Shown: piece by piece, positions 27,841 through 37,238 of the stretch
Layout: every line of letters begins with the position of its first letter
Position numbering within the stretch: the first letter of the stretch is position 1
Assembly (NCBI RefSeq): GCF_003351345.1
Contig: NZ_QQTO01000023.1
Location: forward strand, 93,155 to 157,154
Origin: Allobosea caraganae
Lineage (GTDB): Bacteria > Pseudomonadota > Alphaproteobacteria > Rhizobiales > Beijerinckiaceae
Reading direction: 5' to 3'
DNA: 64,000 bases
Notes under the pieces: generated by a model
Databases searched by the model: none
Seen by the model: the letters and a program-made list of their open reading frames with translations, nothing else
What the model was told of the DNA's origin: nothing
Program-made: the position numbers and the translations under genes

Positions 27841-28293
27841 ATGTCCGAGATCACCATCCGCCCGCTCGTCGCGAGCGACCGTGCCGCCTGGGCGCCGCTC
27901 TGGCAGGGCTACCTGACCTTCTACAAATCAACCCTGCCGCAGGAGATCTACGATCTCACTTTCGCACGCCTGACCGGCGGCACCGAGCCGATGGGCGGCT
28001 TCATCGCCGAGCAGGGCGGCAAGGCAGTCGGCCTCGTGCATTGGGTCGCGCATCGCACCTGCTGGAGCGCCAAGGACATCTGCTATTTGCAGGACCTCTT
28101 CGTCTCGCCGGATATCCGCGGCGGCGGCGCCGGCCGCAAGCTGATCGAGGCCGTCAGGCAGATGGCAGAGGACAAGGGCTATTTCCGCGTCTACTGGCAC
28201 ACGCAGGAGACGAACGCACAGGCGCGGGAGCTCTACGACAAGGTGGCGGAGTCGGGCTTCATCGTCTACCGGCAGGCGCTGCCGCCGGCGTAA
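27841..28293 (+). CDS. GNAT family N-acetyltransferase
   Basis: Predicted 150 residues. A complete GNAT domain: ITIRPLVASDRAAWAPLW at the N-terminus, LQDLFVSPDIRGGGAGRKLIEAV as the acetyl-CoA loop, and VYWHTQETNAQARELYDKVAE at the end. GGGGAGG precedes ATG 27841. The text resembles GNATs that acetylate small amines or amino acid analogues; the substrate is unknown. It appears to be a single-gene unit. Confidence 0.9.
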   Translation: MSEITIRPLVASDRAAWAPLWQGYLTFYKSTLPQEIYDLTFARLTGGTEPMGGFIAEQGGKAVGLVHWVAHRTCWSAKDICYLQDLFVSPDIRGGGAGRKLIEAVRQMAEDKGYFRVYWHTQETNAQARELYDKVAESGFIVYRQALPPA

Positions 28294-28719
28294 CCGTAGA
28301 ATGCATCACCTGCGGCAGGCTGCCCCTCGACCGGTAAGGATCGGCGAGCAGGCCATCGAGTGCCCCCCAGCAGAACTCATCCCGCGTCGATGATGGTCAC
28401 AGCATTCGCCGCGAGAACCCACGGCGTGAACCGGCTCGGCTCTTTCGCAACGTTCCATTTAGCCGGCATATTATGCCACCCAAGAAGGCCCGTGCGCATT
28501 GCGGCACTTTGACGACAGTCTTCGAACACCCTCTCAAGTTGCAATGACAACCACTACAATTTGGATCCAACTAAAGGCATGCCAGAAAACTAGCCATTCG
28601 AAAGAATTCGCAGCAGACCGCCTTTCCCAAGCGGGATTTTCTTGATATCGACGGCGGATCATCATCCACGATGTTGCGAGCCGCGCTGTGCGCTGGGCTC
28701 CGCAGCTCCGGGTTCCGCT
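28294..28719. other. 426-base intergenic region without a recognisable gene
   Basis: The stretch is visibly poorer in GC than its neighbours, especially 28440-28660. I found no convincing ORF, tRNA or strong hairpin. It should hold the promoter of the AraC-type gene. A short palindrome, GCCGGCATATTATGCC, lies near 28461-28476. Confidence 0.5.
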
Positions 28720-29730
28720 ATGATACCGGTTCGCTTCTCAACCCATGACCTTGCGCCGCGGGACCAGTTCGCAGCCTGGAGCAGCTGGTTCGATACCGTG
28801 TTCGACGTCGCCTCTCACGAACCCGACAAGGGGTTCCTGGCGGAGAGCACGGTCTGGACGTTCGGAGGCTTTGGTCTCAGCCACGTCAAGGCGCCGTCGT
28901 TGCGCGCCTCGCGATCGAATGCGCTGGTCCGCCGCAACCCGGTGGATCACTGGGTCATAACCCTGGGCCAGCACGTGACCACCGGATTGGGCGGCGGCGT
29001 CTCCCTCAACGTGCCGCCGCGGATTCCATTCGTCGTATCGCTCGGCCGCGAGATGGTCAGCCAAAGAGCCCATGATGAGCGATTGCAGCTCTATCTTCCC
29101 CGCGACAGCTTCGGCGATCTCGCGCCGGTCCTGGACGCGATGCAGGGCCAGGCCCTCGATAAGCCCCTCGGCAAGCTGCTCGGCGATTATATCGGCCTGC
29201 TGCAGCGCAATGCGTCCGAGCTGTCGCAGGCAGACCTGCCGCGCCTGACGAATGCGGTGCGCTCGATGGTACTCGCCTGCATCGCCCCCACGGTCGATCA
29301 CAGCATCCACGCCACAAGCCTGATCGACCTCAGCCGGCGCGAAAAGGCGCGGCAGGTCATCGAACGCCACCTGCGCCAGCCGTCGCTCGGCCCGGCGACG
29401 CTGTGCCGCGAGATGGGCATGTCGAGGACCCAGCTCTACCGCCTGCTGCACGATGAAGGCGGCGTTGCGCGTTTCATCCAGCGTCGGCGCCTGCTCCAGA
29501 GCTATGCCGAGCTGTCCGACCCGTTGAACAGGCGCTCGATCACGGTCATCGCCGAAACGCTATGCTTCCAGGATGCGTCGAGCTTCAGCCGGGCCTTCCG
29601 GCAGGAATTCGGCATGACCCCGCGCGACGTGCGGGCGGCATGGTCCACCGGGCAAGCCCTGGCACTCCCCAGCGACACCGACCCGGATGCGGAGTTCACG
29701 ACCCTGAGGCAGTGCCTGGGGCGGTTCTAG
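28720..29730 (+). CDS. AraC family transcriptional regulator
   Basis: Predicted 336 residues from ATG 28720. An N-terminal AraC_binding_2-like domain (PVRFSTHDLAPRDQFAAWSS) is followed by a C-terminal double helix-turn-helix (about 230-320): SLGPATLCREMGMSRTQLYR and ITVIAETLCFQDASSFSRAF. The frame is open to 28642, but the longer form adds nothing conserved. The target is unknown. The stop codon TAG is the first CTAG of a family D repeat, so the C-terminus may have been set by the repeat. Confidence 0.88.
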   Translation: MIPVRFSTHDLAPRDQFAAWSSWFDTVFDVASHEPDKGFLAESTVWTFGGFGLSHVKAPSLRASRSNALVRRNPVDHWVITLGQHVTTGLGGGVSLNVPPRIPFVVSLGREMVSQRAHDERLQLYLPRDSFGDLAPVLDAMQGQALDKPLGKLLGDYIGLLQRNASELSQADLPRLTNAVRSMVLACIAPTVDHSIHATSLIDLSRREKARQVIERHLRQPSLGPATLCREMGMSRTQLYRLLHDEGGVARFIQRRRLLQSYAELSDPLNRRSITVIAETLCFQDASSFSRAFRQEFGMTPRDVRAAWSTGQALALPSDTDPDAEFTTLRQCLGRF

Positions 29731-29831
29731 ATCGCCGTGCGTCCTATTGGACGCAAAGTGCCGATCTAGACCTTATTATCGCATCGGATTCTTCCGAAAA
29801 CCGGAATCCACTTTTCGGTCCGATGCTCTAG
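29728..29831. repeat. Family D palindromic repeat, copy 1
   Basis: It runs from CTAGATCGCC to GATGCTCTAG. Blocks GCGTCCTATTGGACGC, CGATCTAGACC, TTATTATCGCATCGGATT and CCGAAAACCGGAATCCACTTT recur at 46729-46833 and 59646-59749. It starts on the stop codon of the AraC-type gene. Confidence 0.9.
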
Positions 29832-29868
29832 CCGCGACGCATGACTGCGCCGCTCGGGCAGGCGCCCA

Positions 29869-30315
29869 TCACCGCATCGGCTTGAACGGCGCCATGCCCG
29901 CCCGCGCCAGCGCGTCGGCGCGCTCGTTCATCGCGTCGCCGGCGTGGCCCTTGACCCATTTCCACTCGATCTTGTGCTGCTTCAGCGCAGTGTCGAGACG
30001 CTTCCAGAGCTCTTCGTTCTTGACCGGCTTCTTGTCGGCGGTGCGCCAGCCGTTCTTCTTCCAGCCATGGATCCAGGCGGTGATGCCCTGGCGCAGGTAC
30101 TGGCTGTCGGTGTGGAGCGCGACGGTGCAGGGCCGGGTCAGCGTTTCCAGAGCGGCAATCGCTCCCATCAGCTCCATGCGGTTATTGGTAGTCATCGCCT
30201 CGCCGCCCGAAAGCTCGCGCTCCTTGCCCATATAGGACAGGATCGCGCCCCAGCCGCCGGGGCCGGGGTTGCCCGAGCAGGCCCCGTCCGTCCAGATCTC
30301 GACGGGTTCGCTCAT
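29869..30315 (-). CDS. rnhA: Ribonuclease HI
   Basis: Predicted 148 residues, the usual length. It cleaves RNA in RNA-DNA hybrids. The catalytic acids are in place: [35 protein letters not shown] and [11 protein letters not shown], with the WVKGHAG loop. The start is ATG 30315. Immediately upstream lies a truncated copy of its own 5' end, whose stop overlaps this start (ATGA), so translation probably passes from thrB through the fragment to rnhA. Confidence 0.95.
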   Translation of the reverse strand: MSEPVEIWTDGACSGNPGPGGWGAILSYMGKERELSGGEAMTTNNRMELMGAIAALETLTRPCTVALHTDSQYLRQGITAWIHGWKKNGWRTADKKPVKNEELWKRLDTALKQHKIEWKWVKGHAGDAMNERADALARAGMAPFKPMR

Positions 30316-30425
30316 GGCAGGCCCCGGCGATTTTTGGTTGCGCGAACGGGGCAAGCCCCCAGCGCGTCGGGTCCGGGGTTGCCCGAGCAGGCCCCGTCCG
30401 TCCAGATCTCGACAGCCTCGGTCAT
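30312..30425 (-). pseudogene. Duplicated 5' fragment of rnhA (37-codon ORF)
   Basis: ATG 30425 opens a 37-codon frame whose first 19 residues, [19 protein letters not shown], match the RNase HI start except at two positions; the rest is unrelated ([18 protein letters not shown]). The DNA core of 41 bases at 30373-30413 is identical to 30263-30303, an offset of 110. The ATG overlaps the thrB stop and the TGA overlaps the rnhA start. It lacks three catalytic residues, so it cannot be an enzyme; it could be a coupling leader or simply debris. Confidence 0.85.
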
Positions 30426-31387
30426 CGTTTCAGCCCATAGTCGCGCGCATCTCCCACCCTCTGGTGGAAGGCGAGCTTGCGGTCGTATTCGAGCGGGTCA
30501 TGCGGCTTGACCAGCGCGCCCGGCGGCACGTTGAGCCAATCGACCAGCCGCGTCAGCAGGAAGCGCAGGGCAGAGCCGCGGCAGAGCGCCGGCAGGGCCT
30601 CGACCTCGGCTTGGATCAGCGGGCGCACGCTCTCATAGCCCGCCAGCATGGCCTGGCCCTTGGTCAGGTTGAACGAGGCGTCGGCTTCGAAGCACCAGGA
30701 ATTCAGGCAGATCGCGAGGTCGTAGGCGAAGGCGTCGGTGCAGGCGAAGTAGAAGTCGATCAGCCCCGAGAGCTTGTCGCCGATGAAGAAGACGTTGTTC
30801 GGGAAAAGGTCGGCATGGATGACGCCGCTCGGCAGGCCCTGCGGCCAGGAGCGCTCATGACGCTCGATCTCGGCCATGACGCGCTTCGCCAATCCCGGCG
30901 AGACCTTGTCGGCATCGGCCCCGGCCTGCTCGGCGAGGGGGCGCCAGCCCGGCACCGAGAGCGCGTTGACGCGCTCCATGCCGAAGCCCTCGCCGGCCTG
31001 ATGCAGCAGCGCCAGCGAGCGGCCAACCTCGGCGCAATGCACCGCGCTCGGGCGCTTGACCGAGAGGCCGTCGAGGAAAGTCACGATCGCCGCCGGGCGG
31101 CCCGCCAGCCGGCTCAGCGCCTCGCCGCGGCTGTCTCGCACCGGCACTGGGCAGTTCAGTCCGCGATCGGCGAGATGCTGCATCAGCGCGACGAAGAAGG
31201 GCAGGTCCTCGGCCTTCACCCGCTTCTCGTAGAGGGTGAGGATGTAGACGCCCTGCTTGGTGTGCAGCAGATAGTTGGAGTTCTCGACGCCCTCGGCGAT
31301 GCCCTTGGCGGCGAGCAACTCGCCAATGCCGTAGCGCGCCACGAAGGCGGCCATCTCGTCGTCGGCGACTTCAGTATAGACGGCCAA
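30422..31387 (-). CDS. thrB: Homoserine kinase (ThrB, APH-fold type)
   Basis: Predicted 321 residues. It phosphorylates homoserine for ThrC. This is the aminoglycoside-phosphotransferase-like family found in alphaproteobacteria: [15 protein letters not shown] near the start, [14 protein letters not shown] as the catalytic loop near 190, and [16 protein letters not shown] as the metal site. It starts with TTG at 31387, matching the usual AVYTEV beginning; no closer ATG is suitable. It lies six bases after ispH and is coupled to the rnhA fragment. Confidence 0.95.
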   Translation of the reverse strand: MAVYTEVADDEMAAFVARYGIGELLAAKGIAEGVENSNYLLHTKQGVYILTLYEKRVKAEDLPFFVALMQHLADRGLNCPVPVRDSRGEALSRLAGRPAAIVTFLDGLSVKRPSAVHCAEVGRSLALLHQAGEGFGMERVNALSVPGWRPLAEQAGADADKVSPGLAKRVMAEIERHERSWPQGLPSGVIHADLFPNNVFFIGDKLSGLIDFYFACTDAFAYDLAICLNSWCFEADASFNLTKGQAMLAGYESVRPLIQAEVEALPALCRGSALRFLLTRLVDWLNVPPGALVKPHDPLEYDRKLAFHQRVGDARDYGLKR

Positions 31388-31393
31388 ATTCGC

Positions 31394-32365
<972 letters not shown>

Positions 32366-32555
32366 GCGCTTGGCGGCTCCGGAAAAGGTCGCTGTCTTCT
32401 TTCGGTCAGATGCGGATGATGTCAAGGAAGCGCGGTGACGCTGTGGCGCAAGCATGGCCTGCGCGATTCATCTGCACCGGAAACCTCGCAGGATCGGCAG
32501 CCAGCCCTTAGATGGGGTAGGTTGTCGGTTGAGCGTTTGTTTCAGGGATAGCCTG

Positions 32556-32661
32556 AGCCCTCATCCTGAGGAGCGGACGAAGTCCGCGTCTCGAAGGATG
32601 CTCCAGAGAGCACTGGAACATCCTTCGAGACGCCGCTTTGCGGCTCCTCAGGATGAGGGCT
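32556..32661. repeat. Family C palindromic repeat, copy 1
   Basis: It begins AGCCCTCATCCTGAGGAGC and ends in the reverse complement; the centre reads CGTCTCGAAGGATG, then CATCCTTCGAGACG. Other copies lie at 46614-46719 and 54961-55067. It lies between the divergent ispH and Kef genes. Confidence 0.9.
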
Positions 32662-32726
32662 GAGGGTTCAAACAGGTTCTTGACTCCGGCGCCGCTCCAC
32701 ACTCGCCCTCCTGACCAGAGTTCTTC

Positions 32727-34583
32727 ATGGCCGATGTTTCCCACACGAGCTACCTGCCGGCGATCCTGACCTTCTGCGCCGGCGCCGTGATCGCTGTGCC
32801 GGTGTTCCGGCGCCTCGGGCAGTCGGCCGTGCTGGGCTATCTCGCCGCCGGCATCGTGATCGGCCCCTCGGTGCTCGCGGTGATCAAGGACCCCGACGCG
32901 ATCCGCGGCACGGCCGAGATCGGCGTGGTGCTGCTGCTCTTCCTGGTCGGGCTCGAATTGCAGCCGGCGCGGCTCTACTCGATGCGCAAGGACATCCTTG
33001 GCGCAGGCCTGGCGCAGATGGTGTTGAGCGCCGGCGTCATCGGCGCGGTCGCGTGGTGGTTCGGCCTCTCGCTCGGCGGCGCCGTCGCGGTCGGGCTGGC
33101 GCTGGCGCTGTCGGCGACCTCGATCGCGCTGCAATTGCTGGAGGAGCGCGGCGACGGCGGCGAGACCTATGGCCGGCGCACATTCTCGATCCTGCTGTTC
33201 CAGGACATCTCGATCGCGCCCGCGCTGGCTCTGCTGCCGCTGCTGGCGACGACCGAGGCGGAGGCAGGCGGCTCGATGCGCGCTCTCGCCGGGCTCGGCT
33301 TCGCGCTGCTCGCCGTCGCCATCATCGTGCTCGCCGGCCGCTATGTGCTGAACCCGTTCTTCCGCATCCTGGCCAAGGCCGGCGCGAAGGAGGTGATGAC
33401 GGCGGCAGCCCTGCTGATCGTGCTCGGCGCGGCACTGCTGATGGAGCATGTCGGGTTGTCCATGGCGATGGGCGCCTTCCTGGCCGGCGTGCTCTTGGCC
33501 GATTCGCATTTCCGGCATGAGCTCGAGGCCGATATCGAGCCGTTCCGCGGCGTGCTGCTCGGCCTGTTCTTCATGGCGGTCGGCATGTCGCTCGACCTCA
33601 AGCTGGTGGCGGACAACGCGCTGCTGCTGGCGCTGGCGGCGCCGCTGCTGGTGCTGTTCAAGATCGCGGTGGCCGCTTCGATCCTGCGCGCCTCCTGCTC
33701 GAGCACGACCGAGGCGATCCGCGCCGGCGCCCTGCTCTCGCCGGCCGGCGAATTCGCCTTCGTGCTGCTGCCGCTCGGCCTGTCGCTCGGCCTGCTCAAC
33801 CCGCAGCAGGGCGCGATCGCGACGGCGCTCGCGGCGATCAGCATGCTGATCGGCCCGATCGTCGCCAAGCTGATCGACATCTGGCTGCTCAGCCGGACCC
33901 AGGCCGAGACGATGGACGAGGATTTCGACGGCGCCGGCGGCACCGTGATCGTCGTCGGCTTCGGCCGCTTCGGCCAGGTGGTGACGCAGGCGCTGCTGCT
34001 CCAGCATGTCGATGTCACCATCATCGATTCCGATGTCGAGCGCATCCGCTCGGCCGCCAAGTTCGGCTTCAAGATCTATTACGGCGACGGCACCCGGCTC
34101 GACGTGCTGCGCTCCGCCGGCGCCGACAAGGCCAAGATCATCTGCGTCTGCATCGACAAGCGCGAAGACGCCCTGCACATCGTCGAGATGGTCAAGGCCG
34201 AGTTCCCGACCGTGCGGCTGCATGTGCGCGCCTATGACCGCATCCACGCCATCGAGCTGATGAAGGCCAATGTCGACTACCAGATGCGCGAGACCTTCGA
34301 ATCGGCGCTCGGCTTCGGCCGCGTGACGCTGGAGGGGCTCGGCCTGACCTATGACGAGGCCAGCCTGGTGATCGACCATGTCCGCGACCGCGACGCCCAG
34401 CGCATGGAGATCCAGTTCACCGAGGGCCTCGCCGCCAGCCTGACCAAGGTGCCGCGCGTCACGCCGGAGCCGCTGATCAAGCCCAAGGCGAAGTCGAAGG
34501 CGCTGACGCAGGAGACGCGCGAGGTCATCGAGGATGGCGGGGCCGAGGTCGCGGTCGGCGGCGTCGGCGAGCCGGAGCGATGA
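32727..34583 (+). CDS. Kef-type K+/H+ antiporter with RCK domain (CPA2 family)
   Basis: Predicted 618 residues. About twelve membrane helices (to residue 390) include GYLAAGIVIGPSVL, LLLFLVGLELQPARLY and SPAGEFAFVLLPLGL. They are followed by a Rossmann RCK/TrkA-N domain starting TVIVVGFGRFGQVV near 407. KefB/KefC proteins expel potassium during electrophile stress under glutathione control. The gshA gene is in the window, but I see no KefF/KefG partner. The stop overlaps the MATE start (ATGA). Confidence 0.92.
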   Translation: MADVSHTSYLPAILTFCAGAVIAVPVFRRLGQSAVLGYLAAGIVIGPSVLAVIKDPDAIRGTAEIGVVLLLFLVGLELQPARLYSMRKDILGAGLAQMVLSAGVIGAVAWWFGLSLGGAVAVGLALALSATSIALQLLEERGDGGETYGRRTFSILLFQDISIAPALALLPLLATTEAEAGGSMRALAGLGFALLAVAIIVLAGRYVLNPFFRILAKAGAKEVMTAAALLIVLGAALLMEHVGLSMAMGAFLAGVLLADSHFRHELEADIEPFRGVLLGLFFMAVGMSLDLKLVADNALLLALAAPLLVLFKIAVAASILRASCSSTTEAIRAGALLSPAGEFAFVLLPLGLSLGLLNPQQGAIATALAAISMLIGPIVAKLIDIWLLSRTQAETMDEDFDGAGGTVIVVGFGRFGQVVTQALLLQHVDVTIIDSDVERIRSAAKFGFKIYYGDGTRLDVLRSAGADKAKIICVCIDKREDALHIVEMVKAEFPTVRLHVRAYDRIHAIELMKANVDYQMRETFESALGFGRVTLEGLGLTYDEASLVIDHVRDRDAQRMEIQFTEGLAASLTKVPRVTPEPLIKPKAKSKALTQETREVIEDGGAEVAVGGVGEPER

Positions 34584-35968
34584 GCGGCGCGCCCGGGCCG
34601 AGCCAGGCGGTCTTCGTCACCGGCTCGACCTTCCGCCATGTCGCGGTGATGACCGCGACGGCTTCCGTCGGCCTGATGGCGATCTTCGTCGTCGACCTGC
34701 TGTCGCTGCTCTACGTCTCCTGGCTCGGCCGGCCCGAGGCGACCGCCGGCGTCGGCTATGCGACCATCGTCCTCTACCTGATGGTCTCGATCAATGTCGG
34801 GCTGATGATCGCGGTCGCGGCGCTGACCTCGCGCGCGCTCGGCGCCGGCGACCGCGAGGGCGCCAGGCGGATCGCGGGCTCAACCATGACGCTGATGGCG
34901 CTGGTGGCGCTCCTGCTCTCGGTGCTGGCGCTGCCCTGCTTGCCCTGGCTGCTCACCCGCCTAGGCGCGCACGGCGAATCCTACGCCGTCGCCCAATCCT
35001 TCCTCTGGATCGTGCTGCCCTCCAACGTGCTGATGGCGATCGGCATGGGCTTCTCCGGCACGCTGCGCGCCGTCGGCGACGCACGGCGTGCCATGTTCGT
35101 GACGCTGGGCGGCGGGCTGGCGACCGCGGCGCTCGATCCGCTCTTCATCTTCGGCCTCGGGCTCGGCCCCAATGGCGCCGCCTGGGCCACGGTGATTTCG
35201 CGCGTGATCTTCGCCGCGATCGGCTTCCATGGCGCGATCAAGGTCCATCGCATCGCCGCGAGGCCGACGCGCGCCGCGATCACCAGTGATGCGCCGCTCA
35301 TGCTGGCCATTGCCGGCCCGGCGATCCTGACCAACCTTTCGGCGCCGATCGCCAACGCCGTCTTCGCCAGCGTGATGGCGCGCTTCGGCGACGCCGCCAT
35401 CGCCGCGATGGCAATCACCGACCGGCTCGTCCCGGTCGCCTTCGGCGTGCTGTTTGCGCTGTCGGGCGCGGTCGGGCCGATCCTCGGGCAGAACTGGGGC
35501 GCGGGCCGGTACGACCGGATGCGACGGGCGCTGAGCGATTCCGTGATCTTCGTCATCGGCTGCGTCGGCATCGCCTGGCTCGGCCTCGTGCTGCTGAGCG
35601 GCCAGATCGTCGCGCTGTTCGGCGCGACCGGGCTCACCGCCGAGATCGTGGTCTTCTTCTGCCTGATCTCCGGGCCGATGTGGTTCTTCGTCGGCCTGCT
35701 CTTCGTCGCCAACGCCGCCTTCAACAATCTCGGCATGCCGGTGTTCTCGACCGTGTTCAGCTGGGGCCGCGCCACGCTCGGGACGATGCCTCTCTCATGG
35801 CTGGGCGCCAATTATGCCGGGCCGAAGGGCGCGCTTGCCGGCGCGGCGCTCGACGCCGTCGTGTTCGGCATCGCCGCGCTGGTCATGGCCTATCGCGGCA
35901 TCAACCGGCTGGAGCGCGGCGCCGCGGCGCAGCCGGCGCCGGCGCAGGCCTCCACCGCCTCGGCCTGA
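34580..35968 (+). CDS. MATE family efflux transporter
   Basis: Predicted 462 residues and twelve hydrophobic segments. MatE text appears in both halves: MGFSGTLRAVGDARRAMFVT, PLFIFGLGLGPNGAAWATVIS, and ILGQNWGAGRYDRMRRAL. It should export drugs or metabolites using Na+ or H+. It is translationally coupled to the Kef antiporter (ATGA). The substrate cannot be told. Confidence 0.93.
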   Translation: MSGAPGPSQAVFVTGSTFRHVAVMTATASVGLMAIFVVDLLSLLYVSWLGRPEATAGVGYATIVLYLMVSINVGLMIAVAALTSRALGAGDREGARRIAGSTMTLMALVALLLSVLALPCLPWLLTRLGAHGESYAVAQSFLWIVLPSNVLMAIGMGFSGTLRAVGDARRAMFVTLGGGLATAALDPLFIFGLGLGPNGAAWATVISRVIFAAIGFHGAIKVHRIAARPTRAAITSDAPLMLAIAGPAILTNLSAPIANAVFASVMARFGDAAIAAMAITDRLVPVAFGVLFALSGAVGPILGQNWGAGRYDRMRRALSDSVIFVIGCVGIAWLGLVLLSGQIVALFGATGLTAEIVVFFCLISGPMWFFVGLLFVANAAFNNLGMPVFSTVFSWGRATLGTMPLSWLGANYAGPKGALAGAALDAVVFGIAALVMAYRGINRLERGAAAQPAPAQASTASA

Positions 35969-36093
35969 TCTTCCGCAACGCGCCCGCCGCGAACCGAGCG
36001 TCAGCTTGCCTGGACGGCCGGCCCTGCTATCGTCCCGCCGGCAGGACGACACCTGCGCTCAATCAATGAGACAGAGCCGGATCGAGGCGCGCC

Positions 36094-37071
36094 ATGATGA
36101 ACCTGTTCGAGATGATGCAGTCGGCCCAGAACGGCCAGGCCATGCAGAACCTGGCCCGGCAATACGGGCTCAGCCAGCAGCAGACCCAGAGCGCGATGGA
36201 CGCGCTGCTGCCGGCCTTCTCGATGGGGCTGCAGCGCCAGACGCAGGACCCCTACGCCTTCGGCAACCTCGCGCAGATGATGACGGCCTCGCCCTTCGGC
36301 AAGCTCTACGACGCCGATGGCGACGGCATTCCCGACAATGCCCAGACCATGGGCAACAACGTCCTCAGCCAGCTCTTCGGCTCGAAGGAAGTCAGCAACG
36401 CCGTGGTGGCGCAGGCGGCCGCGACCAGCGGCGTCGGCCAGGCCATCCTCAAGCAGATGCTGCCCGTCATCGCCGCGATGGTGATGGGCGGCCTGTTCAA
36501 ATCGGCCGGCAATAGCGGGCTCGGCGGCATCCTCGGCCAGTTCGCCGAGATGATGCAGGGCAAGATGCCGGGCCAGCAGCCTGCGCCGCAGCCGCAGGCG
36601 CAGCCCTCAGGCAATCCGATGGGCGACATGCTCGGCCAGGTCCTGGGCGGCCTGTTCGGCGGTCAGGCGGCCGGTGCGGGCCAGCAGCAGGGCAGTGGCC
36701 AGCAGCCGCAGGGCGGGCCGTTCGGCGGCCAGATGCCGGGCGGCATGGGCGCAGGCGCCAACCCGATGGGCGACGTGCTCGGGCAGATCCTCGGCGGCAT
36801 GTTCGGCGGCGCGCAGGGCGGGCAGGCCTCGGCGCCTGACCAGGAGGACGAGCCGCCGCGCGGCCGGCCGCAAAGCCGGGCTCCGCAGCCGGCGCCCCAG
36901 GAGGACGACACCGACGCTCCGGCTCCGCCCCCCTCCTCCGGCGCGAACACGCCCGGCTCGATCGGCCTCGACGCGCTCAACCAGATGTTCGAGCACGGCA
37001 GGCAGGTGCAGGACGGCCATCAGGACGCGCTGAAATCGATCCTCGACGCCATGCTCGGCGGGAAGCGCTGA
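36094..37071 (+). CDS. DUF937 (YidB-like) family protein
   Basis: Predicted 325 residues. The N-terminal 130 residues fit DUF937 (LARQYGLSQQQTQSAMDALLPAFSMGL), with a DADGDGIPD calcium-like loop near 70-78. The C-terminal half is Gln/Pro/Gly-rich and holds two copies of NPMGD[MV]LGQ[VI]LGG[LM]FGG. The function is unknown. ATG 36094 and ATG 36097 are both possible starts. It stands alone between the MATE gene and a repeat. Confidence 0.85.
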   Translation: MMNLFEMMQSAQNGQAMQNLARQYGLSQQQTQSAMDALLPAFSMGLQRQTQDPYAFGNLAQMMTASPFGKLYDADGDGIPDNAQTMGNNVLSQLFGSKEVSNAVVAQAAATSGVGQAILKQMLPVIAAMVMGGLFKSAGNSGLGGILGQFAEMMQGKMPGQQPAPQPQAQPSGNPMGDMLGQVLGGLFGGQAAGAGQQQGSGQQPQGGPFGGQMPGGMGAGANPMGDVLGQILGGMFGGAQGGQASAPDQEDEPPRGRPQSRAPQPAPQEDDTDAPAPPPSSGANTPGSIGLDALNQMFEHGRQVQDGHQDALKSILDAMLGGKR

Positions 37072-37109
37072 AGCTACGTCAAGGTCCGTTTCGTTCGGCA
37101 GAAAACGCC

Positions 37110-37216
37110 GCGTCATCCCGGACAAGCGGCGAAGCCGCGCCGCTCCGGGATCCATCGTAGGGCTCGGAGTTTTACGATGGATCCCGGCGCTACGCTGCGC
37201 TCCGGCCGGGATGACG
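37110..37216. repeat. Family B palindromic repeat, copy 2
   Basis: CGTCATCCCGGACAAGCGG at one end and CCGGGATGACGG at the other, with GGGATCCATCG and CGATGGATCCC inside. It separates the convergent DUF937 and chemoreceptor genes. Confidence 0.9.
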
Positions 37217-37238
37217 GCGAGGTTGTTCCAGGCGCCGA

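Noticed and set aside
32508..34379. 623-codon minus-strand open frame opposite the Kef antiporter
   Set aside because: Very Gln/His/Arg-rich shadow of a conserved membrane protein gene.
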